A DNA stretch of 64,000 nucleotides, taken from a virus. The position numbers and the translations under genes were made by a program. The notes beneath the pieces were generated by a model. It searched no databases. It was given only the letters and a program-made list of their open reading frames with translations, and was not told the DNA's origin. The stretch's first letter is position 1; each line of letters starts with the position of its first letter. Shown piece after piece: positions 57,484 to 64,000 of the stretch. The stretch covers positions 54,831 through 118,830 of IMG/VR virus record IMGVR_UViG_3300032073_000004. One strand, given 5' to 3'.

Positions 57484-58146
57484 TTATAGGTTTATAAGCT
57501 TAAAGTATAAGTTCATTCTTCTTATAAACTGACTATGTTTCTTTGTCCATCCGCCAAACCTTACACCAACGTGGTCCGGGTCGCAATGAAGGTATCCGTT
57601 CTCGGTGCATATGGCGACATGGACGAGCTCGTGGACAAAGCTTGTGTTATGTAATTTGATGTTCTTTGCCCCTCTCGTTGACACCCATATCCTTGCACCA
57701 TTTCCCAACGTCAACCCATGCAGTGGAGTCTCCCTCAAGAAACGCCCTTTCGAGTCGTATACGTTTTGCGCGACAAGCTTCCTTGAGCTAAACTCTATCT
57801 CAAGAGAGCGCAAGTCGTCTAAGAGTTGTTGCCTTGTCTCGTCCGTGTGGCAGAAGCCCTCGTCCACCCAAAAGGAATAGAACAAAGATAGACCCATTGC
57901 CAAGTCAAACTTGTCAACAGGGAAGAAGCAAGAGTCTTGCTCTAGCGTTGCATTACCGAAGCCAACGATAGTAGACTTGGCTGTCCTGAGACACTTTCTA
58001 TCATCTTCGAAGGTGTGAATGAAGCCTGTCTTGACATAGTTGCTCCACTCACTGTGGTAAAAGCCATACTGGTCTGCTTGCGGCGTGTAGGCCGAGGCAA
58101 GGAATAGTATGGTTGCTGCAATGTATGCTTTCATCATCTTCCTCAT
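57484..58146 (-). CDS. Secreted zinc metallopeptidase-like protein
   Basis: The protein has 220 residues. An N-terminal signal (Y-I-A-A-T-I-L-F-L-A-S-A-Y) is followed by a mature domain with five or six cysteines, and H172-E-L-V-H176 near the C-terminus, with His and Asp residues (H-C-D-P-D-H) that may complete a zinc site. It would work in the periplasm, possibly in cell-wall or envelope processing at lysis. It is ATGA-coupled to the membrane protein upstream. Confidence 0.72.
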   Translation of the reverse strand: MRKMMKAYIAATILFLASAYTPQADQYGFYHSEWSNYVKTGFIHTFEDDRKCLRTAKSTIVGFGNATLEQDSCFFPVDKFDLAMGLSLFYSFWVDEGFCHTDETRQQLLDDLRSLEIEFSSRKLVAQNVYDSKGRFLRETPLHGLTLGNGARIWVSTRGAKNIKLHNTSFVHELVHVAICTENGYLHCDPDHVGVRFGGWTKKHSQFIRRMNLYFKLINL

Positions 58147-58361
58147 CTTTCCATGATGATAAAGGCTAGCATGGCCAAGTAGATAACTGTAAAGATGGCG
58201 TCTGTGCTCCTCTTAAACAAATAATATGTATAAAGCTTTAAGCCCGTCAATGTTAGCATGGCAAAGATGAATAGTTGCGTGTGCCCTGTGAACAAGGTTA
58301 GCAACATAGCAATGATGGCCATGAGTTGTAGGCGGTTTATTAGTGTTTCGTTTATTTTCAT
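58143..58361 (-). CDS. Small membrane protein
   Basis: The protein has 72 residues from the ATG at 58361 (AGGAG upstream). Two to three membrane helices (L-M-A-I-I-A-M-L-L-T-L-F; L-F-I-F-A-M-L-T-L) are followed by a Tyr-rich end. It could be holin-like, given the secreted peptidase next in line, but this is weak. Confidence 0.6.
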   Translation of the reverse strand: MKINETLINRLQLMAIIAMLLTLFTGHTQLFIFAMLTLTGLKLYTYYLFKRSTDAIFTVIYLAMLAFIIMER

Positions 58362-58372
58362 ATGTACTCCTG

Positions 58373-58645
58373 TTACTTTACTGCCCGAAAAACATAGTCG
58401 GTTATCCACTTCGAGCAGGTTGGCCCTTCCTTGACAGCTATCTTCAAGAGGCTACGGTAGTAGCTTTCAAGACTCTCATGATGCCATATGGACTTGCCTG
58501 TTCTATTCTTTTCACGCGAACATGAGCGGTGAAACTCTATCTTCTCTTGCAAGAAGGATATATGTTCCTCGTAACCCTCACGCAATAGGGCTGTTCGCTC
58601 ATCATATGATAAGGTATCTTCCATTTTATCTTCGCTATCTGACAT
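58373..58645 (-). CDS. Small charged protein
   Basis: The 90-residue protein is acidic at the start, helical, and rich in His, Cys and Tyr. No family recognised. Confidence 0.55.
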   Translation of the reverse strand: MSDSEDKMEDTLSYDERTALLREGYEEHISFLQEKIEFHRSCSREKNRTGKSIWHHESLESYYRSLLKIAVKEGPTCSKWITDYVFRAVK

Positions 58646-58686
58646 ATTATGCCTCTGTTTGGAAAAAATTTGGGGCGAAAAGCTTT

Positions 58687-58791
58687 TTAGTCTGAGGACA
58701 AAAGCTCCCTTGCCTCCAACATAATCTTTTCTGCCGCGATGAGAGCCACGACATACCCGGCGAGTGCTGTCTCGATGAGTGCCGTTAACAT
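58687..58791 (-). CDS. Very short hydrophobic protein
   Basis: This 34-codon ORF overlaps the stop of the gene before it. A hydrophobic helix (A-L-A-G-Y-V-V-A-L-I-A-A) covers most of it. GAGG lies eight bases upstream. Confidence 0.4.
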   Translation of the reverse strand: MLTALIETALAGYVVALIAAEKIMLEARELLSSD

Positions 58792-59087
58792 GCCATCATC
58801 CTCATTTTATTTTGACGTCTGGCTGCAGCCTCAATAACATTAAGACCGGCAGAGATAGCTACGTTATCTCCCATCGGGTCGCGCAATTGAGCCTCAAGGC
58901 GAGCGTCAATGTAATCGGAGAGAGTGAAGCCAAGGTTTGTGAACATGTATTTCTCATCCTTCAGGCCTGAATAGTATTTATCGTGGTAGGTAAAATACTC
59001 CAAAAGGCTATCCCCTTGTTGTAATAGTTTTAACTTTTTTCTTTCCTGCTGACTTTTTACGGGCAGCTTCTTTTTCTTAAAAGGCAT
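58785..59087 (-). CDS. Small basic protein
   Basis: The protein has 100 residues. The start is Lys-rich (F-K-K-K-K-L-P-V-K-S) and the rest is helical, with A-A-A-R-R-Q-N-K near the end. Function unknown. Confidence 0.57.
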   Translation of the reverse strand: MPFKKKKLPVKSQQERKKLKLLQQGDSLLEYFTYHDKYYSGLKDEKYMFTNLGFTLSDYIDARLEAQLRDPMGDNVAISAGLNVIEAAARRQNKMRMMAC

Positions 59088-59104
59088 TTATACTCCTCTC
59101 AGTG

Positions 59105-59251
59105 TTAATAAAGAACAACAACACCAGTGGCGTGTAATACTGTAATGATGCCGAAGGCCGTTGCAGCTCCTCGCAAATACCATCGACTCAAGTCTGACAA
59201 CGTGGCAAATAGCGCCATTGCCACTTTCTTTGTATCAATTTCTACGTTCAT
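59105..59251 (-). CDS. Small membrane protein
   Basis: This 48-codon ORF is ATGA-coupled to the gene before it. Hydrophobic segments are V-A-M-A-L-F-A-T-L and A-T-A-F-G-I-I-T-V-L. Confidence 0.5.
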   Translation of the reverse strand: MNVEIDTKKVAMALFATLSDLSRWYLRGAATAFGIITVLHATGVVVLY

Positions 59252-59475
59252 AACTTTGTACCATTCCTTTCGCAAACAAGATCAGTGTCGTGCTTTTTCT
59301 CGACAACACTTGTTGACATATAGTTAATTATGCCCTGCAAGGCATTAATTGAGGTTTTCATCTTCTTTTTGTGGTTATCATCAGCAGTGGTAAAGTGCTC
59401 AGAGCCTATTTCTTCGTGCATCTGTTTCAGAATTTCCTTAATCTGATCTTGATATTTTATTAATGTCCTAAACAT
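59248..59475 (-). CDS. Small helical protein
   Basis: The protein has 75 residues from the ATG at 59475 (AGGAG upstream). Helical and Lys/Glu/Asn-rich (Y-Q-D-Q-I-K-E-I-L-K-Q-M-H). No family recognised. Confidence 0.55.
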   Translation of the reverse strand: MFRTLIKYQDQIKEILKQMHEEIGSEHFTTADDNHKKKMKTSINALQGIINYMSTSVVEKKHDTDLVCERNGTKL

Positions 59476-59693
59476 TGCTGGCTCTCCTGAGTGGGTCTTG
59501 ATATTAGTTCTAAGTCTTGGTATGGAACACACTTAACTGTCCCTATCTCGTCCTCGATGAAGGTGTCTAGCACATACACTAGGACAACTGCCTTGCCTCT
59601 CTTCTCCTCAACATCCTTTACTATACCCAATGGAATAGATTTTGGATACTTCGCATAACCAACAAGATCATTCTTTTCAAATTTATTAAACAT
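59460..59693 (-). CDS. Small SH3-like barrel protein
   Basis: The protein has 77 residues with its own promoter. F-E-K-N-D-L-V-G-Y-A...L-G-I-V-K-D-V and A-V-V-L-V-Y-V-L mark a small barrel. Confidence 0.63.
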   Translation of the reverse strand: MFNKFEKNDLVGYAKYPKSIPLGIVKDVEEKRGKAVVLVYVLDTFIEDEIGTVKCVPYQDLELISRPTQESQQCLGH

Positions 59694-59702
59694 ATTCTGT
59701 CC

Positions 59703-59731
59703 ATTCTATCACACTTTGGTAACATTGTAAA
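59703..59731 (-). promoter_or_regulatory. Sigma-70 promoter
   Basis: TTTACA (59726-59731), a 17-base spacer and TAGAAT (59703-59708) on the minus strand. It directs the genes from 59693 downwards. Confidence 0.75.
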
Positions 59732-59734
59732 GCA

Positions 59735-59869
59735 TTATTCTTCTCTTACTTTTTCTCTGCAAATGTTACGGTTCTTTTCTTTCTTCTTGTCCTTGAATAT
59801 TTGGTTCTTATGATCGTTCAACTTGGGGACAAGAGGGTTTCTTGGTAGTCTTTCTTTGCTTTTTGTCAT
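59735..59869 (-). CDS. Short Lys-rich protein
   Basis: A 44-codon ORF right after the HesB gene, rich in Lys, Arg and Asn (K-D-K-K-K-E-K-N-R-N). Weak ribosome site. Low-complexity charge makes it only a moderate call. Confidence 0.4.
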   Translation of the reverse strand: MTKSKERLPRNPLVPKLNDHKNQIFKDKKKEKNRNICREKVREE

Positions 59870-59871
59870 GA

Positions 59872-60207
59872 TCATACCCCGAAAGAACTTCCACAACCAC
59901 ACTTCTTCTTGGCGTTTGGATTTATAAACTGAAAGCCGCTGGCCATAAAGCTCGTTCCGTAGTCAAGCGTAGTCCCTTCTAGCACCACCGCACTGTAACC
60001 ATCAACAACAACCTTTAAACCAGATACCTCTGTGATGTGATCGTGATCGAAACTCTCGGTGTCTATCTCCAGCTTGTATTGAAGCCCGGAACAGCCGCCG
60101 CCCTGAATGGCTGCTCTAAGGAATGAACCTTCTTTGCCCTCTACTTCGATAGCTTCCTTGGCCTTCTCTATTGCGGCCTCAGTTAATGTCAGTGGGAAAT
60201 TACTCAC
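59872..60207 (-). CDS. hesB: HesB/IscA-family iron-sulfur carrier
   Basis: The 111-residue protein is full length for IscA/ErpA. Cys39 in G-G-G-C-S-G-L-Q-Y and Cys103/Cys105 in K-C-G-C-G-S-S-F are the three cluster ligands. A-type carriers deliver Fe-S clusters to apo-enzymes. Phage HesB has been reported in cyanophages. Clients here may include the radical SAM enzyme or the Cas4-like nuclease, which also need clusters. Confidence 0.92.
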   Translation of the reverse strand: MSNFPLTLTEAAIEKAKEAIEVEGKEGSFLRAAIQGGGCSGLQYKLEIDTESFDHDHITEVSGLKVVVDGYSAVVLEGTTLDYGTSFMASGFQFINPNAKKKCGCGSSFGV

Positions 60208-60391
60208 GCTCTTTCTTCCTCATTGCTGTTAAAAACAATTCTGCATGTGTTCGATATTTAAAGTCTGCTATGCTAGAATTATATATGTCTCCTGCAGAAT
60301 CTGTCAACACTCGGTATACCGTATATCCACCGGGGCCAAATGTTGTGTTGTACCCAAAAGTACCTGGCTTGTTTCCAACGTCATATTTCAT
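60200..60391 (-). CDS. Small protein of unknown function
   Basis: The protein has 63 residues. A beta-rich start (V-G-N-K-P-G-T-F-G-Y) is followed by a helix (H-A-E-L-F-L-T-A-M-R-K-K). It overlaps the HesB gene by eight bases. Confidence 0.55.
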   Translation of the reverse strand: MKYDVGNKPGTFGYNTTFGPGGYTVYRVLTDSAGDIYNSSIADFKYRTHAELFLTAMRKKERE

Positions 60392-60401
60392 AACAAATAC
60401 C

Positions 60402-60491
60402 TCATGGCGAATGCGTCAATATATAAACAAGAAGATTACAACCTGCTATCAAAAGAGTTATGTATAAAAAGATCGCGGCGTGTCCGTCCAT
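60402..60491 (-). CDS. Micro-ORF with a membrane helix
   Basis: A 29-codon ORF: A-A-I-F-L-Y-I-T-L-L-I-A-G-C-N-L-L-V-Y-I forms one hydrophobic helix. No clear ribosome site. The strong hydrophobicity is the support. Confidence 0.38.
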   Translation of the reverse strand: MDGHAAIFLYITLLIAGCNLLVYILTHSP

Positions 60492-60499
60492 ACATATAA

Positions 60500-60811
60500 T
60501 TAGTACACTTCTTGGAATTCAAGAGTATCGTCCAAGTCAAGCTCTGGCGGCTCGTCACCCGGATCGATGGTTGCGTCAGCCGACAGAACCGCTGCACCAT
60601 ACTTCTTTGCTGCAGCAACCTTTGCTGCTCTGACAACTTCATTAACAGCATAGTTCCTGTCCACTTCCACAACGATGTTGCAAAACTCGGGAAACCATTC
60701 GTCTCCCACGTTGTTCACAACTCCCGTCCTGCTTGCCCAAGTAATGTTTCTCAGAGTCACAACGTACTCTTTCTCCAGGGGCATATCAAATACATCAATT
60801 TTACTTGTCAC
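60500..60811 (-). CDS. Small protein of unknown function
   Basis: The protein has 103 residues. The GTG at 60811 is preferred, because GGAG lies seven bases before it. V-V-T-L-R-N-I-T-W-A, then N-I-V-V-E-V-D-R and an acidic C-terminus. No family recognised. Confidence 0.55.
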   Translation of the reverse strand: MTSKIDVFDMPLEKEYVVTLRNITWASRTGVVNNVGDEWFPEFCNIVVEVDRNYAVNEVVRAAKVAAAKKYGAAVLSADATIDPGDEPPELDLDDTLEFQEVY

Positions 60812-60875
60812 GATCATACTCCATAGTTTTGCAAATACAAATATAAAACAACATTCCAACTATTATCCATTCCAT
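60801..60875 (-). CDS. Micro-ORF with a membrane helix
   Basis: A 24-codon ORF with AGAGG six bases before the ATG and a hydrophobic run I-I-V-G-M-L-F-Y-I-C-I. It overlaps the start of the next gene. Confidence 0.42.
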   Translation of the reverse strand: MEWIIVGMLFYICICKTMEYDRDK

Positions 60876-60931
60876 ACTAAACCTCTATTCCGTATAACAT
60901 CAATATAAAATAATAAATGAACACCAAGAAC

Positions 60932-61270
60932 TCATACATCCTTCGATTCTCCACCTTCTTCTGCGACAGGCTCAACCTCGGTGATGTAAGACGTCAAGTA
61001 CTCAGTCATTATCGTCTTTCCTGGTTGCACTTGCCAACACACTCTAACACCTTCTGGCATCTCTTCGTAACTGTCTCCTCCCCAGCCGCCCATTGAAATA
61101 CCAGTCTTAATAACAATCCCAATCCACTTGTCCGTGTGAGGCCCATACCAATATTCCATGTCACTCATGTTCGCCGGGCCAGGGGCACTCTGCCTCTCAG
61201 ACAGGCTCATCTCGTAAAAGCGGCGCTTGAAGCGAACCAAGTCTCCCACTTTAGGCTTGTACTCCATCAT
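60932..61270 (-). CDS. SH3-like barrel protein
   Basis: The protein has 112 residues from an ATGA-coupled start. K-V-G-D-L-V-R-F-K-R-R-F and W-I-G-I-V-I-K-T-G are the barrel landmarks, with an acidic end. Confidence 0.63.
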   Translation of the reverse strand: MMEYKPKVGDLVRFKRRFYEMSLSERQSAPGPANMSDMEYWYGPHTDKWIGIVIKTGISMGGWGGDSYEEMPEGVRVCWQVQPGKTIMTEYLTSYITEVEPVAEEGGESKDV

Positions 61271-61638
61271 GAGCCCCATCGGTTCTCATCACTAATAAGC
61301 TTCCACCAGTCTGACCTCTTGGTCACACCACGAATGTGCTTATGACGGATAAAGAACCGTCGGTACATGCCTTTTCGACCCTCGGTAGGGAGGAAGGTGC
61401 AGTGGTTCTCAGGAACCAACACTAAGCAGCCCCTTGGGGTTGCTGCAAAGCTATTGTCGTTAACGACCTCCGCCAAAATATGAGGATCAACCTCCCTCTC
61501 ACCCGCTTTACGGATGAACTTAGGCTTAGTGCCATGTACGTCTACGAGCTTAATGCACTCGATAGACGAGCCGTCAGGACGCATATCGCCCATGATCTTT
61601 TCTACCATATCTCTAGCTAAGAAGTCTGCTGCTCTCAT
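61267..61638 (-). CDS. Small conserved-looking protein
   Basis: The protein has 123 residues with AGGAGG before the ATG. The middle has I-K-L-V-D-V-H-G-T-K and a basic aromatic C-terminus. Function unknown. Confidence 0.6.
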   Translation of the reverse strand: MRAADFLARDMVEKIMGDMRPDGSSIECIKLVDVHGTKPKFIRKAGEREVDPHILAEVVNDNSFAATPRGCLVLVPENHCTFLPTEGRKGMYRRFFIRHKHIRGVTKRSDWWKLISDENRWGS

Positions 61639-61647
61639 AATATCCTC

Positions 61648-61860
61648 CTATGACTCAATGGTGGTTTCGTAATAAGCATCATCATCATCTGTGATGCGAA
61701 TGGTACATTGGGAATGCTCCGATGCTACCTCCCTGGCAAGTGATAGTGCCTCTTCTTCTGAGGCGATATCCTCTTTCAAAACTTCCCAAGATGGGTCATC
61801 AGATAGTCGCCCATTGGTGGATGCCCAAGGGCAATACTTGATACCTACTTTATATGCCAT
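61648..61860 (-). CDS. Small protein of unknown function
   Basis: The 70-residue protein has AAGGAG upstream. W-E-V-L-K-E-D-I-A-S-E-E-E-A-L helix, then C-T-I-R-I-T-D-D-D-D. Confidence 0.58.
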   Translation of the reverse strand: MAYKVGIKYCPWASTNGRLSDDPSWEVLKEDIASEEEALSLAREVASEHSQCTIRITDDDDAYYETTIES

Positions 61861-61869
61861 GACATCTCC

Positions 61870-62010
61870 TTAAAGAGTCTGTTGTCGCTTGTCGCCTTCG
61901 ACTCGCTTTTTGATAACCTTTTTGTACGCATATTCCATTATTTTAAAAAACTGTTCTTCAGTTACATTTAAAGACTTGCATACTAATTCTAATTCTTCTT
62001 GGTCTGTCAT
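61870..62010 (-). CDS. Short helical protein
   Basis: A 46-codon ORF with GGAG seven bases before the ATG: helix L-V-C-K-S-L-N-V-T-E-E-Q-F-F-K-I-M, then a basic end. Confidence 0.55.
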   Translation of the reverse strand: MTDQEELELVCKSLNVTEEQFFKIMEYAYKKVIKKRVEGDKRQQTL

Positions 62011-62011
62011 T

Positions 62012-62209
62012 TTATTCTCCTGCAGCTACTTCAATGTAGCCCTGATTGATGAGCATTTCTGCGTGTCTCTGATAGCTTCCCTGTAGTGAGTTCAGGATGT
62101 TGAGGTCAACGAGTTCCTGGAAAAGGTCTACGACCTCTCCTTCGTCTAGTCGCCCTTCTTCATACGCCATGATCTTGTCCACAATGCTATGATATTTTCT
62201 CAAGTTCAT
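62012..62209 (-). CDS. Conserved small phage protein (DUF7417-like)
   Basis: The protein has 65 residues. N-L-R-K-Y-H-S-I-V-D-K-I-M-A-Y-E-E-G and L-F-Q-E-L-V-D with L-Q-G-S-Y form a set I know from many phages. Its ATG lies inside the -10 box of a consensus promoter. Function unknown. Confidence 0.72.
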   Translation of the reverse strand: MNLRKYHSIVDKIMAYEEGRLDEGEVVDLFQELVDLNILNSLQGSYQRHAEMLINQGYIEVAAGE

Positions 62210-62236
62210 TATATCACTTCCCCTTCTTTATGTCAA
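62208..62236 (-). promoter_or_regulatory. Consensus sigma-70 promoter overlapping a start codon
   Basis: Perfect TTGACA (62231-62236), a 17-base spacer and TATAAT (62208-62213) on the minus strand. The last bases of the -10 form the ATG of the 62012-62209 gene, so RNA made here would lack that start and serve the genes beyond. Confidence 0.7.
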
Positions 62237-62342
62237 ATTTATTATCTATCCGGCATTTTCCGTAGTACATGATCCCTATCCAAATAGAGAACAAGATACC
62301 ATCAGTATACGTCAATTCGTGCCATACGTCAAGGAAATTCAT
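62214..62342 (-). CDS. Short protein with a hydrophobic centre
   Basis: A 42-codon ORF with TAATG coupling to the gene before it. A hydrophobic part I-L-F-S-I-W-I-G-I-M-Y-Y precedes a basic tail. Confidence 0.5.
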   Translation of the reverse strand: MNFLDVWHELTYTDGILFSIWIGIMYYGKCRIDNKFDIKKGK

Positions 62343-62641
62343 TAGTTGATCTTCTTTTTGTCAATGGCGAACTCGCCAAAAGCAGTGTATTCATTGCTCC
62401 TTTGAGGCAACATTGGGCTTGAAGCCTTTGCCAAGTCTTGGTATACATCGAATTCAAACCTCTCATCTCGCATGGGACTGAAGGCTCTCAAGAGGTATTT
62501 AATGAAGTCATACTTGAGATCGATATACTCTGACTTCAACTTGTATGCGTCTTCTGGGCTCATTCTATCTTGTGCTGCGAGCAACTTGTGCTCAAAGCGG
62601 TTAAGAGTTTCGTTTAATTCTACTTCCATTTTGTTTTTCAT
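62342..62641 (-). CDS. Small helical protein
   Basis: The 99-residue protein has E-L-N-E-T-L-N-R-F-E-H-K-L-L-A-A-Q-D and L-K-S-E-Y-I-D-L-K helices. A ribosome site precedes it. Unknown. Confidence 0.58.
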   Translation of the reverse strand: MKNKMEVELNETLNRFEHKLLAAQDRMSPEDAYKLKSEYIDLKYDFIKYLLRAFSPMRDERFEFDVYQDLAKASSPMLPQRSNEYTAFGEFAIDKKKIN

Positions 62642-62649
62642 ATTATCTC

Positions 62650-62868
62650 CTATTGAATTTTGTTTAATTTTCTAACGTCAAACCATGTTTTCATGCTCAC
62701 CCGATGGGCTCCGCTATCATTAAGCCAAAAGACTTGTGCAACGCGCTCCACTTGGTCTGAACTTAGCTCTTTCATCTCGCGCACGATACCCATTAAAGGC
62801 GGGTATCCGTACTTCTCCTGCTTTGCTGATAAGCCATCGTGAGTCACTGTATCGCCTACTTTGATCAT
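62650..62868 (-). CDS. Small SH3-like barrel protein
   Basis: The protein has 72 residues from the ATG at 62868 (GGGAG upstream). K-V-G-D-T-V-T-H...M-G-I-V-R-E-M and V-A-Q-V-F-W-L give a barrel pattern. Confidence 0.64.
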   Translation of the reverse strand: MIKVGDTVTHDGLSAKQEKYGYPPLMGIVREMKELSSDQVERVAQVFWLNDSGAHRVSMKTWFDVRKLNKIQ

Positions 62869-62869
62869 T

Positions 62870-63130
62870 TTAATACTCCCCCACATCTGCGTCAAAGCAC
62901 CATTTTTCAATCTTAGCCTCTTCAAAGAGATCATCTTGGCAGGACTGGCAAAGGCCAGAAATTTCAAACTCCTTAGCATCCGCATTAGTGCGGAATTTGG
63001 TCACAGGCATGCCGCAACCAATGGGTGCGGATACGCAAACCTCATCAAGAATGGCTTGCTCGCGGTTAACGCCGAACGTGGCCTTGAGATGGTTGTCAAT
63101 ACGGGGGCTTTTAATAGTTGGAATAAGCAT
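62870..63130 (-). CDS. Small cysteine-containing protein
   Basis: The protein has 86 residues from the ATG at 63130 (AAGGAG upstream). G-C-G-M-P-V-T near 40 and L-C-Q-S-C-Q-D-D near 64 suggest a small zinc site. Confidence 0.62.
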   Translation of the reverse strand: MLIPTIKSPRIDNHLKATFGVNREQAILDEVCVSAPIGCGMPVTKFRTNADAKEFEISGLCQSCQDDLFEEAKIEKWCFDADVGEY

Positions 63131-63141
63131 AGTGTCTCCTT

Positions 63142-63375
63142 TTAGTCTCGATAACAGCCATAGTCCCAAGCATCTGGGCTAGACTTTTCAATCTTGTGGT
63201 CATAAGTAACGCGAGCGAGCTGCAGAATGCGGTCGCGGCTTTCATCATCGAGTTCCCCCAAGTCAGAAAGAAAGCTCAAAAAGTCAATATCTGCAAAAGA
63301 GTTCACAGACTTTTTGAGGTGTTGTTCGGTTGCGCTCATGCGCTCTTCAAGATATAATTCGTGTGCTGTTTTCAT
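63142..63375 (-). CDS. Small acidic helical protein
   Basis: The protein has 77 residues, with F-L-S-F-L-S-D-L-G-E-L-D and R-I-L-Q-L-A-R helices. No family recognised. Confidence 0.57.
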   Translation of the reverse strand: MKTAHELYLEERMSATEQHLKKSVNSFADIDFLSFLSDLGELDDESRDRILQLARVTYDHKIEKSSPDAWDYGCYRD

Positions 63376-63384
63376 TCGAGTCTC

Positions 63385-63630
63385 CTATAAAGAAAATACT
63401 GCTGATACTTCGTTGTTAATTGCTTCTACATAATGCATGCCAGGTAGCTCGTTAGACACTTGTCCCCACTCAGTAAGACGGCTAACAGAAGGCATACCAT
63501 TGGTATGGTATATAATAACCTCAGCGGAGGGTGCCCACTCGCCGGGGTCTTCGCTTGCAGGGCAAATGCACTGTGGATTGACCGTCATGCAGAATACTTT
63601 TTCAATTGCTTTTGTTACTTGATGTTCCAT
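63385..63630 (-). CDS. Small protein of unknown function
   Basis: The protein has 81 residues. C-I-C-P-A-S-E-D near 22, then beta strands (A-E-V-I-I-Y-H-T-N-G). Unknown. Confidence 0.57.
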   Translation of the reverse strand: MEHQVTKAIEKVFCMTVNPQCICPASEDPGEWAPSAEVIIYHTNGMPSVSRLTEWGQVSNELPGMHYVEAINNEVSAVFSL

Positions 63631-63633
63631 ATC

Positions 63634-63894
63634 TTACTCTCCTTCTGTTAATAGTGTTTCTTCAACTTCATCAACCGGAATCCAGCCGAACCATCGAGGG
63701 TATTTTGCCTGCTTGGGATCTCTCTCTAGGCTGCAAAATGCCTGACACTTGCGGCCCTTGAACCCAAAGACGTTTTCTGAAAACTCGTCTCCACGGTTGC
63801 CAATTGGCCCTTCTTCCTCTGAGAAGGGGATGATAGTATGCTCCCTGAAGCGGTTCTTTGTTCGCTTGGTTGCGTTTTTGCTAGGCTTAAACAT
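63634..63894 (-). CDS. Small basic protein
   Basis: The protein has 86 residues from the ATG at 63894 (AGGAG upstream). Basic start (K-P-S-K-N-A-T-K-R-T-K-N-R), later G-F-K-G-R-K-C-Q-A-F-C. It overlaps the stop of the partial gene before it. Confidence 0.58.
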   Translation of the reverse strand: MFKPSKNATKRTKNRFREHTIIPFSEEEGPIGNRGDEFSENVFGFKGRKCQAFCSLERDPKQAKYPRWFGWIPVDEVEETLLTEGE

Positions 63895-64000
63895 TATTGT
63901 TGCTCCTGTTCCAAAAGGTCGTCGTAACAACCACCATGTTGATCAAAAATTTGGTCTTTCAATTGCTCAAGTGTATACTCGGTGTAAAATTGCTGATGAA
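63894..64000 (-). CDS. C-terminus of a gene entering from the right edge
   Basis: An open frame from the window edge gives the last 34 residues (Y-T-L-E-Q-L-K-D-Q-I-F...L-L-E-Q-E-Q-Q) and ends in a TAATG overlap. Family unknown. Confidence 0.5.
   Translation of the reverse strand, partial: HQQFYTEYTLEQLKDQIFDQHGGCYDDLLEQEQQ

Noticed and set aside
1-64000. CRISPR array, insertion sequence or integrase
   Set aside because: No regularly spaced direct repeats, terminal inverted repeats, transposase or integrase motifs were seen. The only longer repeats are inside the tail-fibre gene.

Overview
The window looks like part of the genome of a large T4-like tailed phage (myovirus type) infecting a Gram-negative, probably marine or aquatic, bacterium. 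The evidence is a T4 gp55-type late sigma factor, a PIN-PhoH protein, a HesB/IscA-like protein, very tight gene packing with ATGA/TAATG start-stop overlaps, long virion-type proteins, a tail-fibre protein with repeats of a kind seen in marine phages, and dozens of very small ORFs. Host-facing products carry lipoprotein boxes, cleavable signal peptides and an outer-membrane barrel signature, which points to a diderm host. Several promoters match the host sigma-70 consensus almost perfectly. Almost every gene is on the minus strand, so transcription runs from high to low coordinates. The one exception is a two-gene plus-strand island at 28.5-30.0 kb.

Layout in window coordinates. 1-9.1 kb: virion genes (an unfinished giant ORF of more than 2200 codons, a conserved spike/baseplate-like protein, an M23 peptidase). 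9.0-10.5 kb: late sigma factor and small conserved genes. 10.5-25.3 kb: a continuous block of surface-glycan genes. It holds two NeuB-type synthases, three CMP-sugar synthetase-like proteins, a PseB-like dehydratase, a DegT aminotransferase, a formyltransferase, a carbamoyltransferase, a cupin, a HAD phosphatase-like protein, an HpcH/HpaI aldolase-like protein, three MptE/Maf-like domains and two GT4-like domains. The simplest reading is production, modification and transfer of nonulosonic (sialic-, legionaminic- or pseudaminic-like) acids. 25.3-28.5 kb: a Cas4-like nuclease, two unknown genes and PIN-PhoH. 28.5-30.0 kb, plus strand: a lipoprotein serine protease and a J-domain-like protein. 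30-34 kb: genes with their own host-type promoters, including a KamA-like radical SAM aminomutase and an outer-membrane-type barrel with its own promoter and terminator. 34-48 kb: a probable virion or head-associated block with a DNA-ligase-like/HIGH nucleotidyltransferase fusion and a 1356-residue tandem protein. 48-52 kb: tail fibre. 52-64 kb: about 45 small accessory genes, broken up by sigma-70 promoters and a possible small-RNA cassette.

How the genes may work together (inference): the promoters in the right-hand part look suited to early transcription by host RNA polymerase, and gp55 would redirect polymerase to the virion genes. The glycan block lacks some expected steps (N-acetyltransferase, epimerase or nucleotide hydrolase). 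It therefore probably taps host precursors and modifies either the virion or the host surface.
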